Source: Eucalyptus grandis
Lineage: Eukaryota; Streptophyta; Magnoliopsida; Myrtales; Myrtaceae
Reading direction: 5' to 3'
DNA length: 64,000 nucleotides
Assembly: GCF_016545825.1 (NCBI RefSeq)
Contig: NC_052619.1
Coordinates: 2,867,501 to 2,931,500, forward strand
Shown: positions 26,242-38,629 of the stretch, piece after piece
How positions within the stretch are numbered: the first letter of the stretch is position 1
Layout: the number at the start of each line of letters is the position of its first letter
The notes under the pieces: model-generated
Told to the model about the DNA's origin: nothing
Database searches by the model: none
The model's input: the letters and a program-made list of their open reading frames with translations, nothing else
Translations under genes and position numbers: made by a program

Positions 26242-27786
26242 TCCTGCAAATTGACATACAATCAAGAGAATTAGAAAGAAGAACAGTCAGAACAAAATGG
26301 GCAGACTAAGTAGAAGCCAAAGTGATGATAGATAGATGCAATCATGTCCTTCACCGCTCTTGTATTGCTAGCTCATCCCACTAACCTTAAAAAATTTAAA
26401 GAACTCGCACATTAACATTAACAGGTTATGTTGAAATAGACCTTCTAGACACTTCTACAAATTATCGAACTACCAAAAAAAGACAATGATGCAGTGCTTA
26501 ATTATTCGTATCATATGTGATAATTGACAATCATCAGGTGATCTTTCAAGAGGACTACAACTATGGTAAATCTAAAAATCAACAGGAGTATTCTATCTCC
26601 AGCTCTCAGAAACTGATACAGCCATTAAAGAAGTCAAATCCATCCTCCGTACCTCTCTAACCCAACTCTAACCCAACCCAATGTATTTGTATAGCAGTTG
26701 AAATTGAGCAAAAGCACTCAATATAATACAACTCCATGATAATAACAATTATTTGGGCCACAGGTTTGTTGAAGCAAAATGTCTGTTAAGATGACAACTT
26801 ACTTATTGGCATTCTTTAAAGTAAAATGACTAAACACCTCCCCATGATTTTCTTCATAGTTATCAAGCATATTCAACATCATCTACTAGGTCTTGAGGTC
26901 CTCTTACACACAACAGGAGAAGATATGAGAGGACCAAAATCCTTTTACAAACTTAATTTCATTCAGAACATCATCAACCTCTCACACCTTAAAAGTGACT
27001 TCTCCAATTTATTAGCCAGTTATACCCGCCAAACACAATTTCCAGCCAGCTTCACTAACACAACCTTCATCAGCAATCCTCAATAGAAGTCCTAGGAAAC
27101 ATCTCCACATAATCTACTTTCTTCACTTGAGCCCGCCATCTCCACATTGCTGAGGAACACCTACCACGCCACAACACGCAACCCTCAAGCCCCATAACCC
27201 AACTTCTCAACCCTCATTGGAGTAAGTCCAACAGCAAAAGCCCACTAAATCTTCCATTACCCTCCCTCCTTATCCCCCTAAAAAAAAAAAAAAAAAAAAA
27301 GGCCTCGCATAGCCAGCAACATCAACCATCATCTTTCCCCGCAGGCAAAATCTAAAGCATATTGCCGAATGCCCATCAGGGGAATCCCCAAAATCTCTTC
27401 CCCTCAATCCCATCCCACCCACAGAGCAGCCCTTCAGTCCCGAAAAAGAACCAAGCACTCTCGAGCTCGACCCGGCAGAACTCCCGCAGCCTCAACACAC
27501 TCCCAACCTCCACAGTTCCTCAACCCTATCACCTAGAATCACGCCATCTCACACAGCCTCGAGCACTCGCGATGCCCCAAGCACCAAAATTTCGCCTGCC
27601 AATCGAACTCGCTCGCAGCGAACCAGAGCCTAGAAACTGCGATCGAGGAAAGGGAAGCGCAACGCAGGACGACCCGATCCATGCGCGCGGGCACGCATTG
27701 GCAGAATCCGGCACGAACGGAAACGAACTCGAAGAATCGAATCGATAGGAAAAGAATGAAGAAGGGGGAAGGAAGGAGAAATCGGA

Positions 27787-27930
27787 CCTCGATCTCGGAT
27801 TCGAGATTTGCAGAGAGAGTTCGCGCGCGGAGCAGATCCGATCTCGAAACTCTGCCAGAGTCGAGTCCTGCAGAAACGTCGGGCAGAGAAAGGGGGGCCA
27901 GTAGGTTGAAGGCGAAAACATAAAACACAA
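27787..27930 (-). other. Probable 5'-untranslated exon and promoter of the YIF1 gene
   Basis: A GC-rich stretch (27400-27900) lies about 1.5 kb upstream of the first coding exon on the minus strand. A plausible donor, gag|gtccga, is at about 27797. This fits a leader exon starting near 27900 and a long leader intron. No transcript evidence is available. A 20-base A run is at 27281-27300. Confidence 0.35.
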
Positions 27931-28619
27931 AAAAAAAAAAAAAAAAAGCACAGTGACACGTGTAAAAAGATTTTTCGCAAGGAGGGTCCTTTTTTCTTTT
28001 TCTTTTTTTCTTTTCGGTATTTCCATATTCAACGTATACGTATTAGTGTTGCGTTAATTTTTTGAAAAAATATAGTACACAAAAGAACCCATGATTGAAA
28101 ATCTCTAACTGTAAGACACAAAATAGAAGCTTGAAATGGAAATGAATAGAGAGAGAGGGAGAGAATTAAAAATGAAAAGGCATGAAAAGAAAAATACTAT
28201 TAATATTGTATTGAGAAAGTTCTCGTATTTCCTTGCTCTCCTCTCATACATTTATTTTCCTATCGGTAGGAAGAAATTAGATATCCAGCAATCACATTAC
28301 ATTTATCAAAATGTTGTAACCAACATAAATCAAATGAATTGCTTACGAATTAATATTGAAAACATGCATCTGAAGAATATAAAATCGCCATGAATTTAAT
28401 CACATCCAACCATGAAATATTCCATGAAAACTAACAAGTCGGTACTATAATAAACGCAGCCCAAAACTCGATAATCAAATATAACTATAAATATCCCCCT
28501 TCTTCTTTGCCTCTTCAAGATCCTATAACACCAAATTCTATGTACTCCGTCTTCCTATGTACACCTCAGATTTTTGCGCATGACTTCGGATTCCAATTCA
28601 GTCATCGTGTTGGAGTTTA

Positions 28620-29240
28620 CGGTGCGTTTGGTAATATTTTTATTCAAAAAATATTCCATAAAACAGAAATAGAAAAAACTATTTCTATTCCGAGAAATAA
28701 TTTTTAAGCAGAAGAATGCATTTGGTAAACATGTATAATTTATGTTCCGGAATTAAAAAGAATGAAACACGTTTGGTAAAAACTTATATAATTTTTTTAT
28801 TTTAAAAATTTTTAAAAAAATCTTTTTTTCTTTTTTCTTCCTTTTGGCCGGTCGCCGGCCTCGACCATGGCCGATGACCGGCCGACGAGGGCTAGTGGCC
28901 TCACCTAGCCACAGCGAGCTCGGCCTCGTAATAGGCTAACGACGCTCTAGCAAGGTCGCCTGCCCTTGATAGCCGGTCGCCGGTCATGGCCGAGGCTGGC
29001 GATCGACCAAAAAAACAAAGAAGAAGAAAAGAAAGAGAAGGAAAAAAAATAGAAGAGAGAAAAATTGTTTCTCGGAAGTATTCCCATGAACAAAATATAA
29101 GTTTTTCTTGTTTATTATTTTTATTCCCGAAAACAAAAGTGTAAACAAACGCGTTTCTTTTTTTTTTTGTTCCCTAGAACAAAAGAACATAAATTGTGTT
29201 CCGAAAAATAAAAATAAAAAGAACACAAATAAACAGGCCC
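28620..29240. mobile_element. PIF/Harbinger-like non-autonomous element (621 bp), TTA target site
   Basis: The ends cggtgcgtttggtaatattt and ...acacaaataaacaggccc are imperfect inverted repeats, with repeated 'ttccgaaaaataa'-type words inside. TTA flanks both sides (28617-28619 and 29241-29243). The core has GC-rich 'ggtcgccggcc' sequence on both sides of a cgagctcgg palindrome. No coding capacity is seen. Confidence 0.7.
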
Positions 29241-29243
29241 TTA

Positions 29244-30282
29244 GTCACTCTACGGTGCTTTTTAAAGAGTTGAAATCGTTAAGAAGAAAAAAAACAAATC
29301 GCATTCCAACTGTGTCTCTGCCTATCCCTCGCGTCATCTTTCGACCAGCAAGAGTACTTGGCATGGGAAAATTTGAGGTGCCGGTAGTAGTGGACAAGAT
29401 TCATGAGAGGAGTGATATCCGTAGGTTCGTAACAAGGGGCAAAAGTGAAAATGTTGAGCTTAACATAATGGGCTCTGATAACGTAATAGGTTTGTAACTA
29501 TTTTATTTTTTACCATAATTATTTTTCTGTTCTTATGAATAGATTTGGGATAAAAATCAATTTGGTAATACAATTTTATTTTTATTTCTGAAATAAATTT
29601 TTAGTTCAGAAATAAATTTATAATAAAAATGAAATGCAAAAACTTTGTACCTTCCTATTTTAGGATACAAAAAAGTAATAAACTCTTCTTATTACTTGTC
29701 ATCACTACTAGGCAGCCATCCACTTGTTGCCACCACACTTCAATGTCTGTTGTTGCCAGCCATCCACCAATCATCGTTCGCCACCCAAGAGGGATAAATT
29801 AGGTATCATTATCAAACACATATTTTTACTTAAAAATTCGTCTGAAGAATAAAATTAGAAAAATATATTTCTAGAACCAAAATAAATTTTTGAACAAAAT
29901 GATTATCTTTCACGCTGTTATTGGCCGCAAAGATTCTGCTCAGTAAAGCTTCTGTGATAATGTCTCCATAGCTCTTTTGGCAGTCCTCCCGCTGGCGCCT
30001 TGAAAGGCAAAACACCCATCTACGGTAGCGAAAGCCCAAGAGAGAAAACGCATTCCTTATCTTTTCTTTTCCTAAAGACTATTATTTTTTTTTTTCTTCC
30101 TTTCATTAGAAGCAGGCATGGAAAGGGCAAAATCCCAATGTTCCTTCTCTCTTTTGGACAGTCTACACTCCAAGAGACTTTTTGAGCTGTGCATCGTGTC
30201 ATCATCACGCATGTAGGTTCCCAATGGTGCATGGCCGGTTAATTAATTGCCTCCAGGAGAGGTGGATTGTCTTCGTCATCAC
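29244..30282. other. Intergenic region
   Basis: A/T-rich sequence with short unsupported open frames and several words ('aaataaattttta', 'ttctgaaataaa') resembling transposon ends without a resolvable element. I see no gene. Confidence 0.4.
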
Positions 30283-30293
30283 CATGTGTTTTT

Positions 30294-30459
30294 TTTTTTG
30301 ATGATTTTTGGTGTTAAGCCGAGGAACTGAGAGCAACATGAGAAAACCACCACCCCATACCATAAATTAAATAACTCCCAAGCCTGTCGCAGCGAGGGAT
30401 TTGAACTCCTTACATCTCCGGCAAAATATCACGTGAAGCCACAGGGTGGTGGTTTTCGT
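30294..30459 (-). mobile_element. SINE retrotransposon with target-site duplication
   Basis: Read on the minus strand it begins with a tRNA-like part (ccctgtggcttcacgtgata; B box ggagttcaaatccctc) and ends in a poly(A) run (the T run near 30289-30299 on the plus strand). The flanks share catgtgttttt (30283-30293 and 30460-30470). This is the structure of a tRNA-derived SINE. Confidence 0.65.
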
Positions 30460-30470
30460 CATGTGTTTTT

Positions 30471-33400
30471 ATCATCACATTTTTCCCTCATTTAAAAATC
30501 GTAGAATCCTACTATGTGAATAAATAGGTCCATCCAGTCAAGAGAATAATTATAAGAACAATTATGCCACTTGAAAGTTTGTAATTGTATCTCCGAATGT
30601 TGAGACTCGTATAGTTCCAGCCACACTAAAATGTCTTGAGATCCAAACTAGGACCCGAATTAGAGACTTAAAACGCTCTTGGTTCGTCTTGCATTCATTG
30701 ACTTCACTTAAAAGAGAAGTTCAAGAGTAATGGATAACATGGCAGATAAAACGGCCTAAGTGTCCTATTGCAATATCTTTGAAATCTAAAAAGAGGAGAT
30801 ATTGTTCTCTATTCTTTAAAGTTCGTGGCTCTCTCACAAGTACTACTTGACATTCTAAAGAAAGAAAAGTGGAAAGAAGTCTTTGGTATGTTCAACTACC
30901 ATAAACCGCTTAAAAATCGTGTCATGTAATTCTTTTTTTTTTTTTAAAAATATGGCATGTCTTTACTTGAGAATTATGTCATGCAATTCTTTTCTTGGGG
31001 GATGGTTATAAAAGTGCCAGGCCTAAAATGTTTTGCTTATTTTGAGTTCTTTTCCAATTCTTATTCTAATTAACGTCACTCAATCATATGGGTCTAGCGT
31101 CGTCCTATATCGGCCGGAAAGTAGATGATTTTGTCTGATGTAATTTTGCACAGAAGCATGTAAGCAAATGATAACAAAAGGAGAACCTAGATTTTAACAA
31201 TAAGACGGGCTCTTGCACCAGTTGTAGAATATATATGGTCTGCTCAATGATCGTCTCTTTTGAGATTCTTTAGTTTGCAGATATTCTGAGTTCAAATCCA
31301 TTACTCATTCAAAAGGAAGAGAAGGAAACAACAAATATGAAATAAAACCATAAAACTAAAGACAATACCCATCATTTATTTAGGGGGAAGAAAAGGAAAT
31401 GACAAGCATGAAATAAGACTTCAAATAGCAAAAGAGACTATTGGCGAGAACAATCTTAACTCGAACATGCTTTAAAGTATAGACTTGAGTATGTTCTAAA
31501 ACTGTTTCGTCTAAATTCTAGAACGTAAAATTCGAGGGTATTCTTAGGGATAAGAAAAGAGAAAATATCTCTCCATTTAGATAAATAAGACGGGTATCGA
31601 TATATTAAAATAAGGAATGCATCTAGGTTGGATGCTAAGTTACTGGTTTAAGTGTTCTTGCATATTGATTAAAAGTGAAAAAGATAAGAAAAAAGAAGGG
31701 AAAAAACATACGGGCAAAGCACTACTATATCCTTCCACGAGTAAGAATCCGCCGACCTCTGGACTCTCCCTCATTCCCTCGACCTCCACATCCATCATTT
31801 CTCTTAGAGGACTGCCCCCACGAACCATCACCTTATTAAGCCCATCAGACGGCGAATATTCTGAAGTAAAAGCTATAGGAACTTCGGTTTCTTACGGCGA
31901 ATGCACCGCGACATTCATTTGGCGGACGACTCTTTGTGCTCGTCGAGATAAGCTTGCTCAGCAGCCATATAGGCTTTGCCCGCACCAGACATTGCTCTGA
32001 TGGACGCACAAGAGCAAAAATAATTTAAATAAAAAAATAAAGTAAACGAAAATCAGATCAAATAAAAATAACATTGCCAATTGAAATTTGGAATCGGACC
32101 AGTAAGAGCCGTTCCCACCAGACCCGAGTGGGTCAAGGAACTGACAGGAATGCTGTGAACAACAATGAAACCAACAAGAAGCTGAATGAATTCAACAAGA
32201 AATTGGCAATTTGGAAATTTAGTTTACTTCGAACGCTAATGACGTAGCTAGAGAACATTTGAGTGCATCTAACAATTTAGTAAACTAACTTCTTTGCGAC
32301 AATTATTATTGAAAATTAGTAATGTGTTGTGGCTAGGTTGTTAAAAAAATTAATACTATATAGCATTGCCATATCAATATGAATGTAAAACTATGCATCA
32401 AAAGTACATTAACTTTTAGAAATTTAGATTGATCCCTGAAATTTATGACCATATTTTCAACTCTACAAAATAGCAACATTCTCTTATTTTCTCCTACGAC
32501 AGCATGTTAACTTTTCCCTCTTCAAAATCAATTCATATTAAAAGAAGGCAATTTTTCCACTTAATTTTCAGCTTTTGACACTTCTATCACTTTAAATAGA
32601 CTACACTATCTCTTATTAATCTCACTCTTGATTTAAAATTATATTTATCTTTTTGTTCTTCTTCTTCTTATCAACAGCTAATTATTCTGGGCAATCAAGC
32701 AAAAATAATATTCCACGTAATAATATTTTGGGGACCATTTTCTTTTGAATTTGCATAATGATAATGAATGTTTAGAATTTTTAATGTAACTTAACTCCGT
32801 CATATTTTTTTTTAATTTTTTGATGATATCTTTTAGAAAATCATGCAATGATGGCATGAAAATTAAAAGAAAATTGGCCTATTAGATATACCGAATATAA
32901 TGAAAGTTGAGTAGTCAAAATAGATGGATTATAATGTAATGACAATGTAAAGTTATAATTAAACAAAATTGTAGATGATTCTTTTTTCTCATAAATACAA
33001 TAATTGGTTGGCTATTTGTCAAATAAATTTATTTTTTTAGGAAAAGTGGGACGCCAATTTCATCCCAAAAGGAAAGAAAGCGGAAGGGAAAAAATTGTTA
33101 GAATTAATTTTAAATCAAGAGTGGGCATCAGATTTGACCTCGGTACTTATCCTACGAGATTGGTATAGGTAGTTTTATCTTTTAGTAAAATTGAAACCAA
33201 GCAAAAAATAGAAAAAAGAAAAGCCGGAATAACATTTAATAAAAAATGAGACCCAGAATGGATAATAATGTGGTTAATGATTTATGATAATAAAGAAATA
33301 TTATTCATGGAAATTATATACGATCCTACGTCTCGACATAAAAAAATAATTGTGTAAATATCATCCGTAAAAATTATACATGATTATACATGTTAATGGA

Positions 33401-33515
33401 AAATAAAAATAGAACAGTCCTAATTTTGCCCAGCAAATTTCTGCATCGTCTCTTTCCGATCGCCCCGAGCTCTGGCGCTCACTCTGCATACGAGATCGAA
33501 GCAGAGAGTGCGATC
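30471..33515. other. Long A/T-rich intergenic region
   Basis: No gene is supported. A relatively GC-rich patch at 31730-31990 gives an unbroken minus-strand phrase beginning MSGAGKAYMAAEQAYLDEHK but stops after about 25 residues; it might be a gene relic of unknown type. The last 100 bases hold the leader of the downstream gene. Confidence 0.4.
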
Positions 33516-36500
33516 ATGGAGGCCCCGGAGTTCGACGAAGCTCCAGCTCTGGCGTTGTTGGAATCCGCTCTTTCCCACGTCCAGTGGCGCCTCAAGTCCT
33601 CCTCCAAGCGTCGTCTCCAAATAGGTTCTCCTCCTTCATCTCTCTCTGTCGCCGGCCCTGTCGCATGTGTTTGATTCTTCCCGTTGATCTGGCTGTTCAT
33701 AGCTTTTTCATCTCGGAGGATGGTGATTCTGATGTGGGTCGATCTCCTTTTTGGGTTTTATGGCAGATGCGATGGCCTTGTGCGCGGGGATGAGGCCGGT
33801 GGTCATGGTGGACTATGGAGGGAAGCTGCCTGAACTGCAGCAACATCTGTGCGCTCTGTTAAGATTCTGTCACCAGGTTTGACCCTCTGTGCACAATGTT
33901 TTCAGCTGCCCGAAAGTTTGCGCATTTGCCTGATAGCCTGTGGATGGGCTTGGAAACTCAGTTTCATTTTGCTTATTCGTTGAATGCGTGACGTATTAGC
34001 GTTTCATTTCCTTGTTCTGCTGTGTCAGAGGTAGGCTGAGTTTGTTGATCGTCGGTCCCCTTTACGCCTGTATTGAAAGCCAGTGAGGTCAGTCTCATTT
34101 AGAAGGGCAATTCTTGAATGTCTTCTATGAATTTTAGATGGTCCATTGGCTTGATTGCTTGCCTTACTAAACGCATCAGATGACCTTATATCAAGCTGAA
34201 ATTTGAACTCAGCTTACTGTTGGTGAGTCATGGGTGTTTTTATCTTAAGTTGTTGCGTTCATTTGTCATGCCTTAATCTATCTGCGCACCGATGTCATAC
34301 AAGTTTTCATGAAATGTTGCTCTTTGGCCTTGCATGTATTTCTTATTTGCGTTCCTTTTCATGATTCTATTATTTTCGGCTTCAGATTGGTGTTTCCCTG
34401 ACTTGTTTTTGTTTTTGGTTTAACAATTATGGATCCAGGAATCACGCATATTTGAGCATTTAAGGGTAATGCTTATAGAGGATATGATTTATTTAGTACA
34501 TAGGAGAGGACTTGCCGAACACGTGAGATCTAGCTTGAACTCAGAAGCACAACTGTTCTTCGTGGACCTTGAACAGGATCCTCCTCAGGTTGATTCCTTG
34601 CTTGTGCTTGTTTCGTTGACACTTCTTGGTATAATTTTATAGACACGTATCCATATTGGCTTTCTTTTTGTGTGGTTCCATGAGGTTAAAAGCTCTTTTC
34701 CATTTCATCCTCAGATGATAAGAGAAAGGGAAGACAATGTTGCAGCAATTCAGCTTGTTTCAGTCCAGAAGATCTTCTCTCTGCATTTTCCCATTATAGA
34801 ACAGAACAATGAAAGCTTACCATGCAATAATACAAGCATAGTAAGCACTGCTACATCTTCGGTTGATGATTCTACTGCTCTGGGGATCCTGACTGTATTG
34901 ATTTGAGTAGCTGTCTGAAAGATACAAAGATTAGCATCCCAACATTGAATGGGTAAGTTGTTGCATTTATGATCGCTTCTTCTTACGATGTCAATGCAAA
35001 TTCTCCATCGTCATTCTACCCTTGTCCTTTCGTGTTGTTTGAAGCAATCTGTCTTACCCAGTCCAAAAACCACATGGCTGAAGCCTCTAAAAAGAGTATT
35101 CAAAGCCGGCATTTGTTTGTCCATCTCTATGTTATAATGCAGTACTGACTGCTTTAAGCAATTTGAGACTTGGCTTTCAGAGACTACTACATAGTTGTTA
35201 ACATCCTTTCCTCGGGACACTAACTAGCATGTCACAGTTGCCAAACACTTGCCAGCAATTTATTTTCTCATATCCAGTTAATTGATATAGCGTTGACAAG
35301 TGATTATTGGGTTTACTGCAGATGGCTTCTTGGTTATCCAGTCGTGTATTTGTTCAGCACAGAGCACATTGAAGAGGCGATCTATAATCTTTCTACCAAG
35401 TCACTTCGTATCTTCAAAATTTTAATCTCTAGGTTCTTTCTCTGTTTCATCTTTTATGCTATTAGAAGAGAAGAGTGAGTTCAATTAGACCAATGCATGG
35501 CAGCTTCACCTGTGCAAACAAATACTTTCACATGTTTTTTAACTTTGATTTTATACTTTAATGTTTTCTTTTACCTTGATTGGGAAAAAAATGATTTGGA
35601 GAATCATATGAGCTCGTCGGATGGAAGAAGAGAAGCAGACTTTGCAAAAAAGATCTGATGCAGTAAATTCATGATTTAGCCACTTTATGTAGGCCAGTTA
35701 TAGGATTTTTATTTTATTTTTTTTATTTTATTTTTAATTTTTGTCTTTACTGCTACTTGAATTTACTGGAAGCTTTTAATCTGTGGTTACTCTTAACTCC
35801 TTTTTCCTCCCTCTCTGTTTAGAAATAATAAGCGAGTCTTCCCACTGGCCTATTATTCTTTCAAAGCCCTGAGATTGTTGGTGCTTTCTCAGGGCATAGC
35901 CATACCTATGTGATCCTTGAACTAAAGTGAGTCATTATGTAAATTGGACAAATATAGCTGGAACATCCTTGATTCGAGTTAACTATGTGGCAATTGGGTA
36001 AGTTGCTGACATGTTACGCATTGAGTATTGGCATACTCTTCAACCTTGGTTTGGTGAATCTCACTGTTATCTTCATCTCATTTTGAATGATTGAAATTTA
36101 ATTCTCTCCATTTCCCATTGGATCATTTCTTCTCTGTGTATCCTTCAAACCTTTGTCATCTCCCTTTACACTCTTCTTGCAAGCACTAGCTTTATTAATT
36201 GATATATCATTCATCACTTTCATCAATGTCTTTTCTCTCAATTTCTTGACGGTTTCCCCTTTCTTTTTCTATTTGGTTGAATGCTTTGGTGCATCCAAAC
36301 AAGCATTCTACATTAAGAAGCCAATTCTAGATAGAGTTGAGTTCGCATTGGTGTATACTTGTTGGGATAGCATAATTGATATGAACAAACACATTTTCTT
36401 GGATTTGAATGATATTCATGAACTGGTAGTGGTGACCACAATTTGACTAGTATTAGATGCATTATTTGCAACAACAATCCAATCACTGCCTTATTGATCC

Positions 36501-37520
36501 CTTTCTTGATCATGCAGGAAAAAGACCCGTGGAAAAGTTACTGAACCAGAAGAAGAATTAATGAGGTATCACTTTCTTGCTGCATACTGGTCAATATGAA
36601 ATTACATTGCCTTTGAAGCAAAGAAACAAATCATGAACCCTAGACTCTTATACTTTAAAGTCCTAATCCAAGGAGAGTTCTTGCTCAATGTTTCTTCCTG
36701 GGACAATGTTTTACCAAATGAAGTGTTGCTTGATGCTAGATGGATTATACACCCAGTTTCTCGTTGTGAAGGGATGCTGATAGGAAGAAGCTTAAATGCT
36801 GTAGGCTTCTCAAGCCGACAGCATATCAATGAACACGATTATAAGGAAATTAGATGATTTGGAAGCTCCAAAAACCACAAAATCAAGCATTTGGCCCAGA
36901 AGGTGTCGAACTTTCTTAGGTTGAGAAGTTTTTTTTTTTGGTAAATTTCTTAGGTTGAGAAGTTCTTCCTTTAAAATAGTGTTATGCCCTAAACTTGTGC
37001 TCTAAACTTTCCAAAGTACTAATAGTCACAATGAACACAATTATAAGAAAATGAGATGATTTGGAATCTTCAAAAACCACAAGATCAAGCATTTGACCCA
37101 AATGTGATGGTTAGGTTGACCATGATGATGTTTTAGATTGACTCATACCTCAACCGTATGCAGGTAGTTTGCTGAAATTCTGTGAGCTTAGTCCAGAAAG
37201 GCATCTTATCCCTTGATTTAGCATTAGGCATTTGGATGTTCAGGTCTTTATATTGTTAAAGTTCAGTGGACTGATGCATGAGACTTTGGAGTTGCAAACA
37301 TGTGGAACATTTTGTAATCACTATCCTCTAGTTGGCTTAGAGGTTGAAATTCACGTGGCAGCTTTTCGGTGCCTTATGATCTGAGCATGGGGGGAGTCGT
37401 GAGCCGTGGGCCGAAGCATTCTTGTCCGATATGCACGAAAGGTGGGGAAGATGCAAGCCTGCTTGGGGTGCGTTGCGTATGGAGGTCACCGAATGCTATC
37501 CACAAGCCATTGTGCTGTAG
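33516..37520 (+). CDS. DUF4504 / C1orf74-like protein (two single-base gaps)
   Basis: There are seven exons: 33516-33624, 33767-33876, 34439-34588, 34715-34952, 35322-35432, 36518-36565 and 37362-37520. The protein starts MEAPEFDEAPALALLESAL; conserved blocks are ALCAGMRPVVMVDYGG, LRVMLIEDMIYLVHRRGL, LFFVDLEQDPPQM, WLLGYPVVYLF and a WAEAFLSDMHERW...ECYPQAIVL tail. These match the plant homologues of the UPF0739/C1orf74 family, whose function is unknown; no targeting signal is clear. All splice phases fit only if exon 4 and exon 7 each gain one base: at 'ctggggatcc' (about 34880) and at 'atggggggagtc' (about 37387). Both are G runs, so sequencing error is as likely as real decay. If real, the product would truncate after exon 4. 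Confidence 0.82.
36831..37093. repeat. Imperfect direct repeat in intron 6 of the DUF4504 gene
   Basis: A segment of about 65 bases (36831-36893: gaacacgattataaggaaat ... caagcatttggccca) recurs at about 37031-37093 with scattered differences. Between them 'ttcttaggttgagaagtt' also occurs twice. It is a local duplication with no coding role. Confidence 0.6.
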
Positions 37521-38023
37521 TATGATTGGGTAAGTAAACATCGAGAAATTTTTGAATACCCAATGTAAAAAATTAGTGTACGATATCAAACTACTGTACC
37601 AATAGTCAATTTTCCATGCAAATGATTTATATCTTGTTCATTCGCAACAAACTGTTCTCTATGCACCAAATATGCTCGGAGCTCGAGCAATGCAGCAACC
37701 AGTGACCCACTATTCTTGCATCGCCAAATGAACACAGATGCAGTCAGGCATATGTTATAATGGGCAGATACTGTAAAACGGAAGAAGAAATCACTGACTT
37801 GAAACATGTCTGCAATTTTATATCTCTCTCTCTCCCCTCTTGGTAAGTTTCGACATTAGAATAGATCTCAAGAAGTGCGATCACGAGTTCAATCATTAGC
37901 GGAAAGCAATTTTTCTGGAGGTCCTTTCAGGGGCTACTGGCCTCGTTAGTTTACGTGGATAGTGGAGGACAGGAGGACTGTTGTGACCCAAGAAGATAAA
38001 TTAGGTGCTCGCTCGGATGCTTA
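37521..38023. other. 3' UTR and spacer
   Basis: The 3' UTR of the DUF4504 gene lies here. A CT run sits at about 37821-37838. Nothing else is seen. Confidence 0.4.
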
Positions 38024-38626
38024 GGGCCTATTTGGTAAAATCTGTTTCTGTTTCTGGGAAATGAAAAAAAAAGAATAAAAGTCTGTTTGGTAAAACTTTT
38101 GTTCTTAGGAATAGATTTGAAACAGAAACAATAAGTAAAAAAAAATAGCTTTTTGTTTTCGAAAATAATTTTTAGAATCTATTTTTCTTTTCTCTTATTT
38201 TTTTGGCCGGTCTGGAATGGCCTTATTGGCCAGGGCCGACAACCTTGTCGGAGCGTCGCTAGCCCCGCCGAGATGCTTGGGCTCGCACGGCCACGGCGAG
38301 CCTTGTCGTGGCTGAGGTCGAGCCTAGATCTAGCGGGCTCCGGCGAGCTCGTTGGATGTCACCCATAGGAGGTTCGGATGTCATAGGCGTGGTGGTGATT
38401 GGCCAAAGAGAAAAAAAGAAAAAAAGAAAAAAAATAATAAAAGAATAAAAAAAAAAAAAAACTAAGAATCTTACCAAATATATTTTATCCCGGAAAATAG
38501 AAATTTTGGGAAGTTACATAAATATAAAATCATTCTTTTATAAAAATTATTTCAAGAATAGAAATAGAAAGTCATTTCTCATAAAAAAAATTATTCTTTT
38601 TTCATTTTAATCGTGCTAAAGAACCT
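38024..38626. mobile_element. PIF/Harbinger-like non-autonomous element (603 bp), TTA target site
   Basis: The left end gggcctatttggtaaaatct and right end ...cgtgctaaagaacct pair imperfectly, flanked by TTA at 38021-38023 and 38627-38629. Inner 'gaaatagaaa/tttctgttt' words extend the inverted repeats. The GC-rich core (38210-38400) carries 'gccacggcgag' words as in its relatives in this window. No transposase is present. Confidence 0.65.
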
Positions 38627-38629
38627 TTA

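Noticed and set aside
31617..32000. 127-codon plus-strand frame in an intergenic region
   Set aside because: No domain, no leader or splice context, and composition like the flanks; the opposite strand looks slightly more gene-like but is broken by stops.
35835..35912. Candidate extra exon in the DUF4504 gene after tttag
   Set aside because: Exon 5 joins directly to the exon at 36518 in the correct phase and matches the family; the candidate has no donor and soon reaches a stop.
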